Part shown: piece after piece, positions 7,645 through 16,998 of the stretch
Layout of the letters: every line of letters begins with the position of its first letter
Numbering within the stretch: the stretch's first letter is position 1
DNA from: Microbacterium oxydans
GTDB lineage: Bacteria > Actinomycetota > Actinomycetes > Actinomycetales > Microbacteriaceae
Direction: 5' to 3'
DNA: 64,000 nt
Assembly: GCF_900095745.1 (NCBI RefSeq)
Contig: NZ_FMIR01000010.1
Coordinates: 115,845 to 179,844, forward strand
Notes under the pieces: model-generated
Database searches by the model: none
The model's input: only the letters and a program-made list of their open reading frames with translations
Told to the model about the DNA's origin: nothing
Program-made: the position numbers and the translations under genes

Positions 7645-8712
7645 TCAGCCGCCGATCGCGTTCATCCCGCGTGCGGGCTGCAGGAATGAGGGGTCGTTGA
7701 TGGCGTGACCGGGCAGCTTCGCCCACACGCATCCGCGGAGCACGGCATCGATCGCCGCATCGGAGTCGCCGTCCGAGAGTCGATCCCCACGCAGCACCGG
7801 GAGGAGGTCGAACTCATCGGCGGAGAACAGGCAGTTGCGCAACTGTCCGTCGGCCGTGAGCCGCAGGCGGTCGCAGTCTCCGCAGAACGGAGCGGTGACC
7901 GACGCGATCACGCCGACCGTGTGCTCGCCGTCCAGCAGCCACCGCTCGGCCGGCGCACCCCCTCGGCCCGGCATCTCGGACAGCTGCCACCGCTGCGCGA
8001 GCGCGGCGAGGATCTCGTCTCGCGTCACCATCGTGCCGCGATCCCACTCATGCCCCGCGTCGAGTGGCATCTGCTCGATGAAGCGCATCTCGGCACCGTG
8101 CGCGATCGCGAAGTCGACCAGGTCGCAGAGCTCGTCGTCGTTCACACCGCGCATGGCGACCGCGTTCAACTTGAGAGGGCGCAGGTCCGATGCGGCGGCC
8201 GCTTCGATGCCGCGGCGCACATCCTCGAATCGATCTCGTCGGGTCAGTGCGGCGAACCGCTCCGGCCGCACGGTGTCGATCGAGATGTTGAGGCGGTGCA
8301 GCCCCGCCGCGATCAGGTCGTCCAGCGCGTCGTCGAGACGGATGCCGTTCGTCGTCATCGCCACCTGCACCGGCCCGTCGATCGACTCGATCGCGCTGAG
8401 GCGTCGCACGACCTCGACGATGTCGCGTCGAAGCAACGGCTCCCCACCCGTGAGGCGGAACGTGGTGATACCGGCAGCGGCGGCGACGCGGGCGACCTGC
8501 ACGATCTCGTCGACCGAGAGGATCGACTCCCGTGCGAGCCATTCGTTCCCCTGCTCGGGCATGCAGTAGGTGCAGCGCAACGAACAGCGATCGGTGAGCG
8601 AGATCCGGAGGTCGCGGTGGACGCGGCCATGCGTGTCGACCAGGGGGCCATCGGCGCGCATCTCGGGCGCGACGGGAACGCGACGGCCGATCTGCACCGG
8701 GATCGCGCTCAT
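7645..8712 (-). CDS. moaA: GTP 3',8-cyclase MoaA
   Basis: A 355-residue radical SAM enzyme starting molybdopterin synthesis from GTP. The SAM cluster motif is DRCSLRCTYCMP (C-x3-C-x2-C), the second cluster uses CGDCDRLRLTADGQLRNC, and the protein ends in the GG (NAIGG) needed for activity in the family. The ATG at 8712 is preceded by AGGAG with 5 nt spacing, so the longer open frame upstream is discarded. It is the last gene of the leftward nar operon, 49 bases after narK, so cofactor synthesis starts together with nitrate reductase. Confidence 0.95.
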   Translation of the reverse strand: MSAIPVQIGRRVPVAPEMRADGPLVDTHGRVHRDLRISLTDRCSLRCTYCMPEQGNEWLARESILSVDEIVQVARVAAAAGITTFRLTGGEPLLRRDIVEVVRRLSAIESIDGPVQVAMTTNGIRLDDALDDLIAAGLHRLNISIDTVRPERFAALTRRDRFEDVRRGIEAAAASDLRPLKLNAVAMRGVNDDELCDLVDFAIAHGAEMRFIEQMPLDAGHEWDRGTMVTRDEILAALAQRWQLSEMPGRGGAPAERWLLDGEHTVGVIASVTAPFCGDCDRLRLTADGQLRNCLFSADEFDLLPVLRGDRLSDGDSDAAIDAVLRGCVWAKLPGHAINDPSFLQPARGMNAIGG

Positions 8713-8761
8713 GCCCGCTCCTTTCCTGGATGGACTGATCGTGTTCCGAGAGTACGCCGAC

Positions 8762-10069
8762 TCATCCGGCGAGTTCCCCGGACTCGAGTCGGCCCGCGAG
8801 CTGCGGGGCATGAGTGTGCAGCATCCGCCACACCGTCAGGTGCATCCACACCGCGCATGCCGCGGTCAAGACGAAGAGGATGGCGAAGGTGCTGGTCGGA
8901 AGCCCCGTCAGGGCCAGCGTGTAGGCGAAGACCGGCGGAAGGACGAACCCGCCGAGCCCACCGAGCATGCCCACGAGCCCGCCGACGGAGCCGACATCGG
9001 CGGGGAAGTAGTCGGGAATGTGCTTGTACACGGCGGCCTTGCCCACCCCCATCGCGCATCCGAGCACGAAGACCAACGACGCGAAGGCCGCAAGCGGCAT
9101 CGTGAACGGCAGCGCCGTCGCCGACCCGTCGACGGTCTGCACGACCAGGTGCCCCGAGGGCAGCGACAGAAAGAAGAGCACCGCCAGCATCACGGTGAAG
9201 GTCGCGTACATGACCCGCCGCGCCCCGAAGCGATCGGAGAACCAGCCGCCCAGCGGACGAAGCAAGGATGCCGGGAAGATGAAGCTCGCCGTCAGGAGTG
9301 CCGCCACCGCCAGATCCAGCCCGTAGTTGTCGACGTAGTACAGCGGAAGCCAGGCCGAGAGGGCGACGTACGCGCCGAAGACGACCACGTAGTAGAGGCT
9401 GAAGCGCCAGACGCGCAGATGCTTCAGCGGTCGCAGTTGCGAGCGCAGCGACCGCCCTTGCCCTGGGAGCAGATCGGGACGGGGCGCGAGGAACCACACC
9501 AGCACCGCCATGATCACCAGGAGCGCGGCGTACAGCACGGGCACGAGACGCCATCCGCCGACGATCCAGCCGAGGTAGGTGGAGCCGGCCGTCGCCGCGA
9601 TGAGCCCCGGGCCGATGAGCTTCGTCGCCGACGCCCCGACGTTGCCGGCACCGAACACGCCGAGGGCGAAGCCCTTTCGCGCATCGGGCCACCAGGCGTT
9701 GTTCCACGAGACGCCGGCACTGAACGAATTCCCCGCGATGCCGACGAAGAACGCGAGCACGAGGAGCACCCCGTAGTCGTGTGCGAATGAGACGAGGAAC
9801 GTCGGCACCGCGGCCATCAGCAGCATGACGGCGAAGACACGACGCCCACCGAACCGGTCGGTGATGATGCCCGCGGGCAGCCGCCAGATCGACCCGTTGA
9901 GCACCGCGACCGCGGTGAGCCACGAGAGCTGCACATCGGACAGCCCGAACTCGTCTCGGATCGGGATGCCGAGGATGCCGAACATCAGCCAGACGGCGAA
10001 CATCAGCGTGAACGCGATGGTGGAGAGCGTCAGGACGCTCCCAGCACCCGGACGCGGGGCAACAGACAC
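8762..10069 (-). CDS. narK: Nitrate/nitrite transporter, NarK family MFS
   Basis: A 435-residue major facilitator protein with about twelve membrane helices. Features of the nitrate-nitrite porter family include WRLPAGIITDRFGGRR after helix 2, GIAGNSFSAGVSWNNAWWP and GVFGAGNVGASATKLIGPGLI, a glycine-rich nitrate signature. It starts with GTG 21 bases after narI and lies in the nar operon. It probably exchanges nitrate and nitrite. It is clearly different in sequence from the second porter at the head of the operon, so the two may have different energetics. Confidence 0.9.
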   Translation of the reverse strand: MSVAPRPGAGSVLTLSTIAFTLMFAVWLMFGILGIPIRDEFGLSDVQLSWLTAVAVLNGSIWRLPAGIITDRFGGRRVFAVMLLMAAVPTFLVSFAHDYGVLLVLAFFVGIAGNSFSAGVSWNNAWWPDARKGFALGVFGAGNVGASATKLIGPGLIAATAGSTYLGWIVGGWRLVPVLYAALLVIMAVLVWFLAPRPDLLPGQGRSLRSQLRPLKHLRVWRFSLYYVVVFGAYVALSAWLPLYYVDNYGLDLAVAALLTASFIFPASLLRPLGGWFSDRFGARRVMYATFTVMLAVLFFLSLPSGHLVVQTVDGSATALPFTMPLAAFASLVFVLGCAMGVGKAAVYKHIPDYFPADVGSVGGLVGMLGGLGGFVLPPVFAYTLALTGLPTSTFAILFVLTAACAVWMHLTVWRMLHTHAPQLAGRLESGELAG

Positions 10070-10090
10070 AGCGGTGATCCCTTCCGAGGC

Positions 10091-10849
10091 CTAGAGCTTG
10101 CGGAGCTTGTCGGGATCCGGTGCCTGCACGGGGTCCCAGCCGCGGCGCACCTGCCGCGCACCGCGCTGATCGTCGCGGGACCGGTACACGATGTAGGGGC
10201 GGAACAGGTACCCGACCGGCGCCGAGAACACGTGCACGAGACGCGTGAACGGCCAGAGAGCGAAGAGCGCGAAAGCCGTGACGACGTGGATCTGGAAGAG
10301 CAGGGGCACGTCGGCCATGAGTTCCGGCTGAGGCTGGAAGAAGAGGATCGACCGAATCCAGGGCGAGATCGTCTCGCGATAGTGGAAGCCGGAGCCGAAC
10401 ACCTGGAACACCACCGTCGCGAGGGTGCCGAAGCCGAGCGTCGCCCCGAGGAACACGTACATCACCTTGTCCATCGCCGTGGTGGCGAGGAAGACGGGCC
10501 CGACGGTCCGCCGCCGGTAGATGAGGATCGCGAGCCCGGCGAGAGTCAGGATCGCGGCGATCGTTCCGAGCGACGTCGCGCCGAGGTGGTAGATCTCCTC
10601 GGAGATGCCGATCGCGTAGAGCCATTCGCGCGGGACGAGAAGACCGACGACGTGTCCCGCGATGACCATGAGGATGCCCAGGTGGAACATCGGAGATCCC
10701 CAGCGGAGAAGCCGGTTCTCGTAGGTCTGGCTCGAACGCGTCGTCCAGCCGAACTTGTCGTACCGGTACCGCCAGATATGGCCGACGATGAAGACGGCGA
10801 TCGCGGCGTACGGGATCGCCACCCACAGGATGAAGCCGGCCGCGTTCAT
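10091..10849 (-). CDS. narI: Respiratory nitrate reductase gamma subunit NarI
   Basis: A 252-residue membrane cytochrome b subunit with five helices. It takes electrons from menaquinol and passes them to NarH. The segment FGWTTRSSQTYENRLLRWGSP and MFHLGILMVIAGHVVGLL with its haem-ligating histidine are typical, as are the later FRETISPW-like motif (YRETISPWIR) and FQIHVVTAFALFALWPFTRLVHVFSAP with the other histidines. The ATG overlaps the narJ stop (ATGA). Family length is about 225-250. Confidence 0.95.
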   Translation of the reverse strand: MNAAGFILWVAIPYAAIAVFIVGHIWRYRYDKFGWTTRSSQTYENRLLRWGSPMFHLGILMVIAGHVVGLLVPREWLYAIGISEEIYHLGATSLGTIAAILTLAGLAILIYRRRTVGPVFLATTAMDKVMYVFLGATLGFGTLATVVFQVFGSGFHYRETISPWIRSILFFQPQPELMADVPLLFQIHVVTAFALFALWPFTRLVHVFSAPVGYLFRPYIVYRSRDDQRGARQVRRGWDPVQAPDPDKLRKL

Positions 10850-11550
10850 GACTCTCCTCGCTGCGACACCGGAGCGAACGGTGCGAGGTTGCCGAGGAAG
10901 CTCAGCCCGACGGTCTCGGTGGGAGGCCCTTCGCTCACGAGCGCGAGGAATCGCTCCCGGGTGCGGGCGTCGACGGGAGGAAGCGAGAGCGTGATCGCAC
11001 GCACCACCGCTGCCCACTCGCTGTCCATCGCCTCGAGGGCGGCCCGCAGCACTTCGATCCCCTCCCGGTGCGAGGCGATCAGCGCCTCCGCGATCGGTGA
11101 GTCGCTCAGGGCCGAGAACTCCAGCACGGCCGGCAGATAGTCCGGCAGCTCCTGCGCGTCGAATTCCCACCCCGCCGCGCGGTAGGCCTCGAGGAAGGTC
11201 ACGAGTGCCGTCCCCCGCTTGCGGGTGTCCCCCGTGGCGTAGTAGCTCAGGTAGAGGCTGCACTTGCGTTTGAGGTCGAACGTGACGACATACCGTCGCT
11301 GCCACTCGGTCGTCCCCGCGGTCGTCGCGGCCGCGATGAATCCCGTCAGCGCTTCCGCGATCGGCCCGGGTAGATCGGCCGCACGCTCCTGGAGGAGCGG
11401 AAGCCGGGCGTACCAGGCGTCGTCGGGGTAGTCGAGCAGCAGCGAGGCGATCATGTGCGCGGCCGCGCGCCGGTCGGCGGAGAGCACCAGCGGATCGAGT
11501 TCCGTCGGCAGCTCACGTCGCGGAGTCACCCGCGGCAGGATCGTGCTCAT
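10846..11550 (-). CDS. narJ: Nitrate reductase assembly chaperone NarJ
   Basis: A 234-residue, helical, soluble chaperone of the TorD/NarJ type that holds NarG until the molybdenum cofactor is inserted. The DYPDDAWYARLPLLQERAADLP opening and YVVTFDLKRKCSLYLSYYATGDTRKRG are the recognisable NarJ blocks. It overlaps narH at its start and narI at its stop, as in other nar operons. Confidence 0.93.
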   Translation of the reverse strand: MSTILPRVTPRRELPTELDPLVLSADRRAAAHMIASLLLDYPDDAWYARLPLLQERAADLPGPIAEALTGFIAAATTAGTTEWQRRYVVTFDLKRKCSLYLSYYATGDTRKRGTALVTFLEAYRAAGWEFDAQELPDYLPAVLEFSALSDSPIAEALIASHREGIEVLRAALEAMDSEWAAVVRAITLSLPPVDARTRERFLALVSEGPPTETVGLSFLGNLAPFAPVSQRGES

Positions 11551-13229
11551 GAATCGTCCCCCTGGGGATCTGTCGGGCCCGTCGTCCGCACCGGCCCTGT
11601 CGACTGCGGAGGGAACAGCCCATCCGTGCCGCCGTTGCCGTCCCAGTTGAGGAGGTTGACGCGGCCGGGCGTCGACGGCCGGTCCGCACTCTGCCGATCG
11701 GCCAGCATGTGGAAGTTCTCCACGGCGACCGGAACGGATTGCCCGCTGGAGAGTCCGAACGGCCCTGCCCCGCCCATGCCGGGGCCACCGTCGAAGTCGA
11801 GCGAGCAGGCCATCTCCTCGAGCGAGTGCGCCTGCTCCGCATGGGCCGAGGGGATGACGTATCGATCCTCGTACTTCGCGATTGCCAGCAGGCGGTACAT
11901 GGCCTCGACCTCTTCGCCCGTCATCCCGACCGCCTTGGCGATGCGCTCATCGCGCACATCGTCGATGCTGACCCCGCGCATGTAGGAGCGCATCGCCGCG
12001 AGCCGACGGAGCGCATGCTCGACTGGCCCCCTCTCCCCCGCGCTGAAGAGCTCGGCGAGGTAGCCGAGCGGGATCCGGAGCTTGTCGATCGCCGCGAACA
12101 GGGTGCGCGCGTCTTCACCGTCGTTGCCGGAACCCGAGATCACGTCCACGACGGGCGAGAGCGGCGGGATGTACCAGACCATCGGCATCGTGCGGTACTC
12201 GGGGTGCAGCGGCAGCGCCACCTCGTACTCCTGGATCAGCCGCCAGATCGGACTGCGCTGGGCGGCCTCGATCCAGTCCTCCTGAATGCCGTCTCGCCGC
12301 GCCTGCTCGATCACGGCCGGATCGTTCGGGTCGAGAAGGATGCTGCGCTGCGCCGCGAGGAGCGCCTTGTCGTCTTCCACGCTCGCCGCCTCCGCCACGC
12401 GGTCGGCGTCGTAGAGCACCAAGCCGAGGTATCGAAGCCGTCCCACGCAGGTCTCGGAGCACACGGTGGGCAAACCGACCTCGATGCGCGGGTAGCACAT
12501 CGTGCATTTCTCGGCCTTGCCCGTCTTGTGGTTGAAGTAGACCTTCTTGTACGGGCAACCGGACACGCACATGCGCCATCCGCGGCACTGGTCCTGGTCG
12601 ACGAGGACGATCCCGTCTTCCGCACGCTTGTACATCGCGCCCGAGGGGCAGGAGGCGACGCACGATGGGTTGAGGCAGTGCTCGCAGATACGCGGCAGGT
12701 AGAACATGAACGCCTTGGAGAACTCCGCCTCGACCTGCTCGCTCATCTTCTGGAGGATCGGGTCGTCCTGCATGGTCTCCATCGAGCCACCGAGGTCGTC
12801 GTCCCAGTTCGCCGACCACGAGATCTTCATGTTCTCGCCGGTGAGGAGGCTCTTCGGCCGAGCGACCGGCACCTGCGCACCCTTCGGCGCGTTGATGAGC
12901 ATGTCGTAGTCGTAGGTCCACGGCTCGTAGTAGTCGTGGATCTCGGGGAGCTTCGGGTTGGAGAAGATGCGAGCCAGCTTCGCCAGACGCCCGCCGCTGC
13001 GCAGCTTGAGCCGCCCGCGCTTAGTGCGCGTCCATCCGCCACCCCAGCGCTCCTGATCCTCGTAGCTGCGCGGGTAGCCGACGCCGGGACGGGTCTCGAC
13101 GTTGTTGAACCAGACGTATTCCACACCGGTGCGATTGGTCCAGGCCTGCTTGCACGTGACCGAGCAGGTGTGACATCCGATGCACTTGTCGAGGTTCATC
13201 ACCATCGACATCTGCGCCATGACCTTCAT
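11547..13229 (-). CDS. narH: Respiratory nitrate reductase beta subunit NarH
   Basis: A 560-residue ferredoxin-like subunit with four Fe-S clusters between NarG and NarI. The four cysteine groups are visible: CIGCHTCSVTCKQAW near the N-terminus, CEHCLNPSCVASCPSGAM, CRGWRMCVSGCPYKKVYFN with the Trp that marks the 3Fe-4S cluster, and CTMCYPRIEVGLPTVCSETCVG. The length is slightly above E. coli NarH (512). The ATG shares one base with the narG stop (TGATG). Confidence 0.96.
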   Translation of the reverse strand: MKVMAQMSMVMNLDKCIGCHTCSVTCKQAWTNRTGVEYVWFNNVETRPGVGYPRSYEDQERWGGGWTRTKRGRLKLRSGGRLAKLARIFSNPKLPEIHDYYEPWTYDYDMLINAPKGAQVPVARPKSLLTGENMKISWSANWDDDLGGSMETMQDDPILQKMSEQVEAEFSKAFMFYLPRICEHCLNPSCVASCPSGAMYKRAEDGIVLVDQDQCRGWRMCVSGCPYKKVYFNHKTGKAEKCTMCYPRIEVGLPTVCSETCVGRLRYLGLVLYDADRVAEAASVEDDKALLAAQRSILLDPNDPAVIEQARRDGIQEDWIEAAQRSPIWRLIQEYEVALPLHPEYRTMPMVWYIPPLSPVVDVISGSGNDGEDARTLFAAIDKLRIPLGYLAELFSAGERGPVEHALRRLAAMRSYMRGVSIDDVRDERIAKAVGMTGEEVEAMYRLLAIAKYEDRYVIPSAHAEQAHSLEEMACSLDFDGGPGMGGAGPFGLSSGQSVPVAVENFHMLADRQSADRPSTPGRVNLLNWDGNGGTDGLFPPQSTGPVRTTGPTDPQGDDS

Positions 13230-16200
13230 CAGTACTCGACCTCCTGGTCACGACGGCGGATCGTCGTGATCTCGTCTCGCTGGTTCCCCGTCGGGCCGAG
13301 GTAGTTGAACGCCCAGGCCAACTGCGCGTAGCCCCCGATCAGATGGCTGGGCTTGAGCAGAATTCGCGTGAGGGAGTTGTGGATCCCTCCGCGCTGGCCG
13401 CTCGTCTCGGCGATCGGCACATCCACCGTGCGGTCCTTCGCGTGGTACATGTACACCGTGCCCTCCGGCATCCGGTGCGAGACGTTCGCCCGCGCGACGA
13501 CAACGCCGTTGCGGTTGTACGACTCGATCCAGTCGTTGTCGCGCACGCCGATCTTGTCGGCATCCTGCGGACTCATCCAGATGGTGGGTCCGCCGCGCGA
13601 CAGCGACAGCATGAAGAGGTTGTCCTGGTACTCCGAGTGGATGGACCACTTGGAGTGCGGAGTCAGATACCGCACCGCGACCTCGGCCTGGCCCGTTGCA
13701 CCTCGTTGGGTGCTGGGCCCGGTCGCGCCGACCTTCGGATCGTCGAACAGCCGGTGCATGTCCAGCGGAGGACGGAACGTCGGCAGGTTCTCTCCGAGCT
13801 CCTCCATCCAGTCGTGATCGAGATAGAAGTGCTGGCGCCCGGTCAGGGTGTGCCACGGCTTCAGATGCTCGACGTTGATCGCGAAGGCCGTGTAGCGCCG
13901 CCCGCCGTGCTCCGATCCGGACCACTCCGGCGAGGTGATCACGCTCCGTGGCTGCACCTGCACGTCGGCGAAGGTGATGCGCTTGCCCTCTTCTTCTTCG
14001 GCGAGGAAGGCCATCTGCTGGCCGGTGCGCTTCTCGAGTTCGCGGAACCCCTGCACCGCCAGCCGGCCGTTGCTCGTTCCGGAGAACGCCAGGATCATCT
14101 CGCACACGCGCTTATCCGTGTCGAGCCTCACACGTCCGGCGGCCGGCCCGGACGGGAACACCCCGTTGGACTGCGCCAGTGACGCGATCTCCTTGTCGGG
14201 CCGATAGGTGATCGCCTTCGTCGTCATGCCCAGCTTGGCCGTGAGCGGGCCGAGCGATTTCCAGCGCGCCGCGAGGGCGGGGTAGTCGCGTTCGACGGGG
14301 ATGAGCTTCGTCATCGTCACGCCGGGGACGAGAGGCGCGTCCTGCGGGACCACGCCGTGCGCGTACGCCATCACGTCGGGGGTGTCGTGCTGCAGCGGGG
14401 AGGCCACGATGTCGCGCCGCACACCCAGATGCCCCTCACAGAGCTCACTGAATCGCTCGGCGAGCTCGCCGAACAGGTCGTAGTCCGTCTTCGTCTGCCA
14501 CGGCGGGTTGATGGCCGGGTTGAACGAGTGCAGGAACGGGTGCATGTCGGTCGACGACAGGTCGTACTTCTCATACCAGGTCGCCGCGGGGAAGACGAGG
14601 TCGGAGAACAGCGTCGTCGAGGTCATGCGGAAGTCGGCCGTCATGAGCAGATCGAGCTTGCCGACCGGTGCGTCCTCCCGCCACACGATGTCGCGCGGAC
14701 GAGAGCCTTCCTCCGTCTCGGAAGCACGGATGGCCGAGTCCGTTCCGAGCAGGTGCTTGAGGAAGTACTCATTGCCCTTGCCCGACGACCCGAGGATGTT
14801 GGCCCGCCACACCGATACGACGCGGGGGAAGTTCTCCGGTGCGTCCGGGTCTTCGACGGCGTAGTGCAGTGATCCGTCGGTCAGCGAGTCGACGATGTGC
14901 TGCGCGGGCTCCTTGCCCGCGGCTTCGGCCTCGTCGCACAGGTCGAGCGGATTGCGGGAGAAGGTCGGGTAGCTCGGCATCCATCCGCGCTTGACCGACT
15001 CGACCAGGCAGTCGGCGGTCGTGCGGCCGGCGAAAGCCCCGCGGGCGAGCGGCGAGGAGAGCTGATCCGCGGGCAGTCCGTCGTAGCGCCACTGATCGGT
15101 CGCCAGGTACCAGAAGGCCGTGCCGATCATCTGACGCGGCGGACGGTTCCAGTCACCGGCGGTCGCGTACTGCGAGTACCCCGTGATCGGCCGCACCTTC
15201 TCCTGACCGACGTAGTGCGCCCATCCCCCGCCGTTGACACCCTGACAGCCCGTCATCGTCGTCAGCGCCAGGAACGTGCGGTAGATCGTGTCGGAGTGGA
15301 ACCAGTGGTTCGTCCCGGCACCCATCAGGATCATGGATCGGCCGCCGGAGCGCTCGGCGTTGTCGGCGAATTCCCGACCGATGCGCATCGCCTGCTCGGC
15401 GGGCACCGCGGTGATCTCCTCCTGCCATGCCGGCGTACCCGGCGACGTCGGGTCGTCGTAGCCCGTGGGCCACTGGCCGGGGATGCCTTCGCGACCGACA
15501 CCGTACTGCGCGAGCATGAGGTCGAACACGGTCGTCACGAGCGTGCCGGCGACTTCGCGGGTCGGCACGCCCCGGACCACGACGCCGGAACCGCCGGCGT
15601 GCTCGGCGCCGGCCTCGGGCGGGAGGTCGAACCGAGGAAGGGCGACCTCGGCGGCCGCTCCATCCCACGACGCGAGGTCGGCGATGGAGAGCGGAGGTTC
15701 GACGCCCTCGAGGTCGAGGTTCCACTTGCCCTCGTCCTCGGGCGTGAACCGGTGTCCGAGCGACCCGTTCGGCACGACGGCGTCGCCGTGCTCGTCGAGG
15801 AGCACGGTCTTGAAGTCCGCGCGAACGGCGGCGGCTTCCGCGCCACCCAGGTCGCTCGCGGTCAGGAACTTGCCCGCGACGAGACGGTCGCCGTGGCGCT
15901 CGAGCGTCACCAGATACGGAGCATCCGTGAACCGGCGCATGTAGTCCTCGAAGCGTTCGGTGCGCTTCTGCACGAAGTGCTCGGTCAGGATGACATGCCC
16001 CATCGCGAGCGCCAATGCCGCATCCGTGCCGGGGTGCGGAGCGACCCACTCGTCGGCGAACTTGGTGTTGTCGGTGTAGTCGGGCGAGACGGTGACGACC
16101 TTCTGGCCGCGGTAGCGGGCCTCGGCCATGAAGTGCGCATCCGGCGTTCGCGTGACCGGCACGTTCGAACCCCACATGATCAGGTAGCCCGCGTTCCACC

Positions 16201-16975
16201 AGTCGGCGGACTCGGGCACGTCGGTCTGGTCGCCGAAGACCTGGGGGCTCGCGACGGGCAGATCCGCGTACCAGTCGTAGAACGAGAGGATGGACCCGCC
16301 GAGCAGATTGAGGAAACGGGCTCCGGCGCCGTGCGACACCATCGACATCGCCGGAATCGGCGAGAAACCCGCGACCCGGTCGGGGCCGTAGGTCTTGACG
16401 GTGTGCACATGGGCCGCCGCCGCGATCTCGAGCGCCTCGTCCCAGGTGGTGCGCACCAGTCCGCCCTTGCCGCGCGCGCTCTTGTACGAGCGCGCGGCTT
16501 CGGGGTCTTCGACGATCGACGCCCACGCCGTCACGGGGTCGCCGTGCTGCGCCTTCGCCGCCCGATACAGTTCGGCGAGCGTGTCGCGGATGTAGGGATA
16601 GCGCACGCGGGTCGGCGAGTAGGTGTACCAGCTGAAGGCCGCGCCGCGCGGACAGCCCCGCGGCTCGTACTCCGGCGAATCGGGGCCGACCGAGGGGTAG
16701 TCGGTCTGCTGCGCCTCCCACGTGATGATGCCGTCTTTGACGTACACCTTCCACGAGCAGGAGCCGGTGCAGTTGACACCGTGGGTGGAGCGGACCACCT
16801 TGTCGTGCGCCCACCGGTCGCGGTAGAACACGTCGCCGGAGCGGCCGCCCTCGAGGAAGAGCGACCGGAGGTCTTGCGAGACCTCGCCGCGTCGGAGGAA
16901 GCGCCCCATGCCGAGCAGCGCGTCGGCGAGGGGACCATCGGTGGCCGGATGGATGTCATGCGTGGTCGGTGTCAT
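13229..16975 (-). CDS. narG: Respiratory nitrate reductase alpha subunit NarG
   Basis: A 1248-residue bis-MGD molybdoenzyme that reduces nitrate on the cytoplasmic side. The N-terminal cluster motif HGVNCTGSCSWKVYVK has the His and Cys ligands of FS0, and SFYDWYADLP holds the Asp that ligates molybdenum. There is no twin-arginine signal, as expected for NarG. I start at the ATG at 16975 (MTPTTHDIHPATDG), 23 bases after the narK2 stop; the open frame continues upstream into narK2 but is noncoding there. Length equals the usual 1230-1250. Confidence 0.97.
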   Translation of the reverse strand: MTPTTHDIHPATDGPLADALLGMGRFLRRGEVSQDLRSLFLEGGRSGDVFYRDRWAHDKVVRSTHGVNCTGSCSWKVYVKDGIITWEAQQTDYPSVGPDSPEYEPRGCPRGAAFSWYTYSPTRVRYPYIRDTLAELYRAAKAQHGDPVTAWASIVEDPEAARSYKSARGKGGLVRTTWDEALEIAAAAHVHTVKTYGPDRVAGFSPIPAMSMVSHGAGARFLNLLGGSILSFYDWYADLPVASPQVFGDQTDVPESADWWNAGYLIMWGSNVPVTRTPDAHFMAEARYRGQKVVTVSPDYTDNTKFADEWVAPHPGTDAALALAMGHVILTEHFVQKRTERFEDYMRRFTDAPYLVTLERHGDRLVAGKFLTASDLGGAEAAAVRADFKTVLLDEHGDAVVPNGSLGHRFTPEDEGKWNLDLEGVEPPLSIADLASWDGAAAEVALPRFDLPPEAGAEHAGGSGVVVRGVPTREVAGTLVTTVFDLMLAQYGVGREGIPGQWPTGYDDPTSPGTPAWQEEITAVPAEQAMRIGREFADNAERSGGRSMILMGAGTNHWFHSDTIYRTFLALTTMTGCQGVNGGGWAHYVGQEKVRPITGYSQYATAGDWNRPPRQMIGTAFWYLATDQWRYDGLPADQLSSPLARGAFAGRTTADCLVESVKRGWMPSYPTFSRNPLDLCDEAEAAGKEPAQHIVDSLTDGSLHYAVEDPDAPENFPRVVSVWRANILGSSGKGNEYFLKHLLGTDSAIRASETEEGSRPRDIVWREDAPVGKLDLLMTADFRMTSTTLFSDLVFPAATWYEKYDLSSTDMHPFLHSFNPAINPPWQTKTDYDLFGELAERFSELCEGHLGVRRDIVASPLQHDTPDVMAYAHGVVPQDAPLVPGVTMTKLIPVERDYPALAARWKSLGPLTAKLGMTTKAITYRPDKEIASLAQSNGVFPSGPAAGRVRLDTDKRVCEMILAFSGTSNGRLAVQGFRELEKRTGQQMAFLAEEEEGKRITFADVQVQPRSVITSPEWSGSEHGGRRYTAFAINVEHLKPWHTLTGRQHFYLDHDWMEELGENLPTFRPPLDMHRLFDDPKVGATGPSTQRGATGQAEVAVRYLTPHSKWSIHSEYQDNLFMLSLSRGGPTIWMSPQDADKIGVRDNDWIESYNRNGVVVARANVSHRMPEGTVYMYHAKDRTVDVPIAETSGQRGGIHNSLTRILLKPSHLIGGYAQLAWAFNYLGPTGNQRDEITTIRRRDQEVEY

Positions 16976-16998
16976 GGCGCAACTCTCAGATCGTGCGG

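Noticed and set aside
8713..8761. A molybdenum-cofactor riboswitch before moaA
   Set aside because: The gap has only 49 bases within an operon and shows just a ribosome-binding site.
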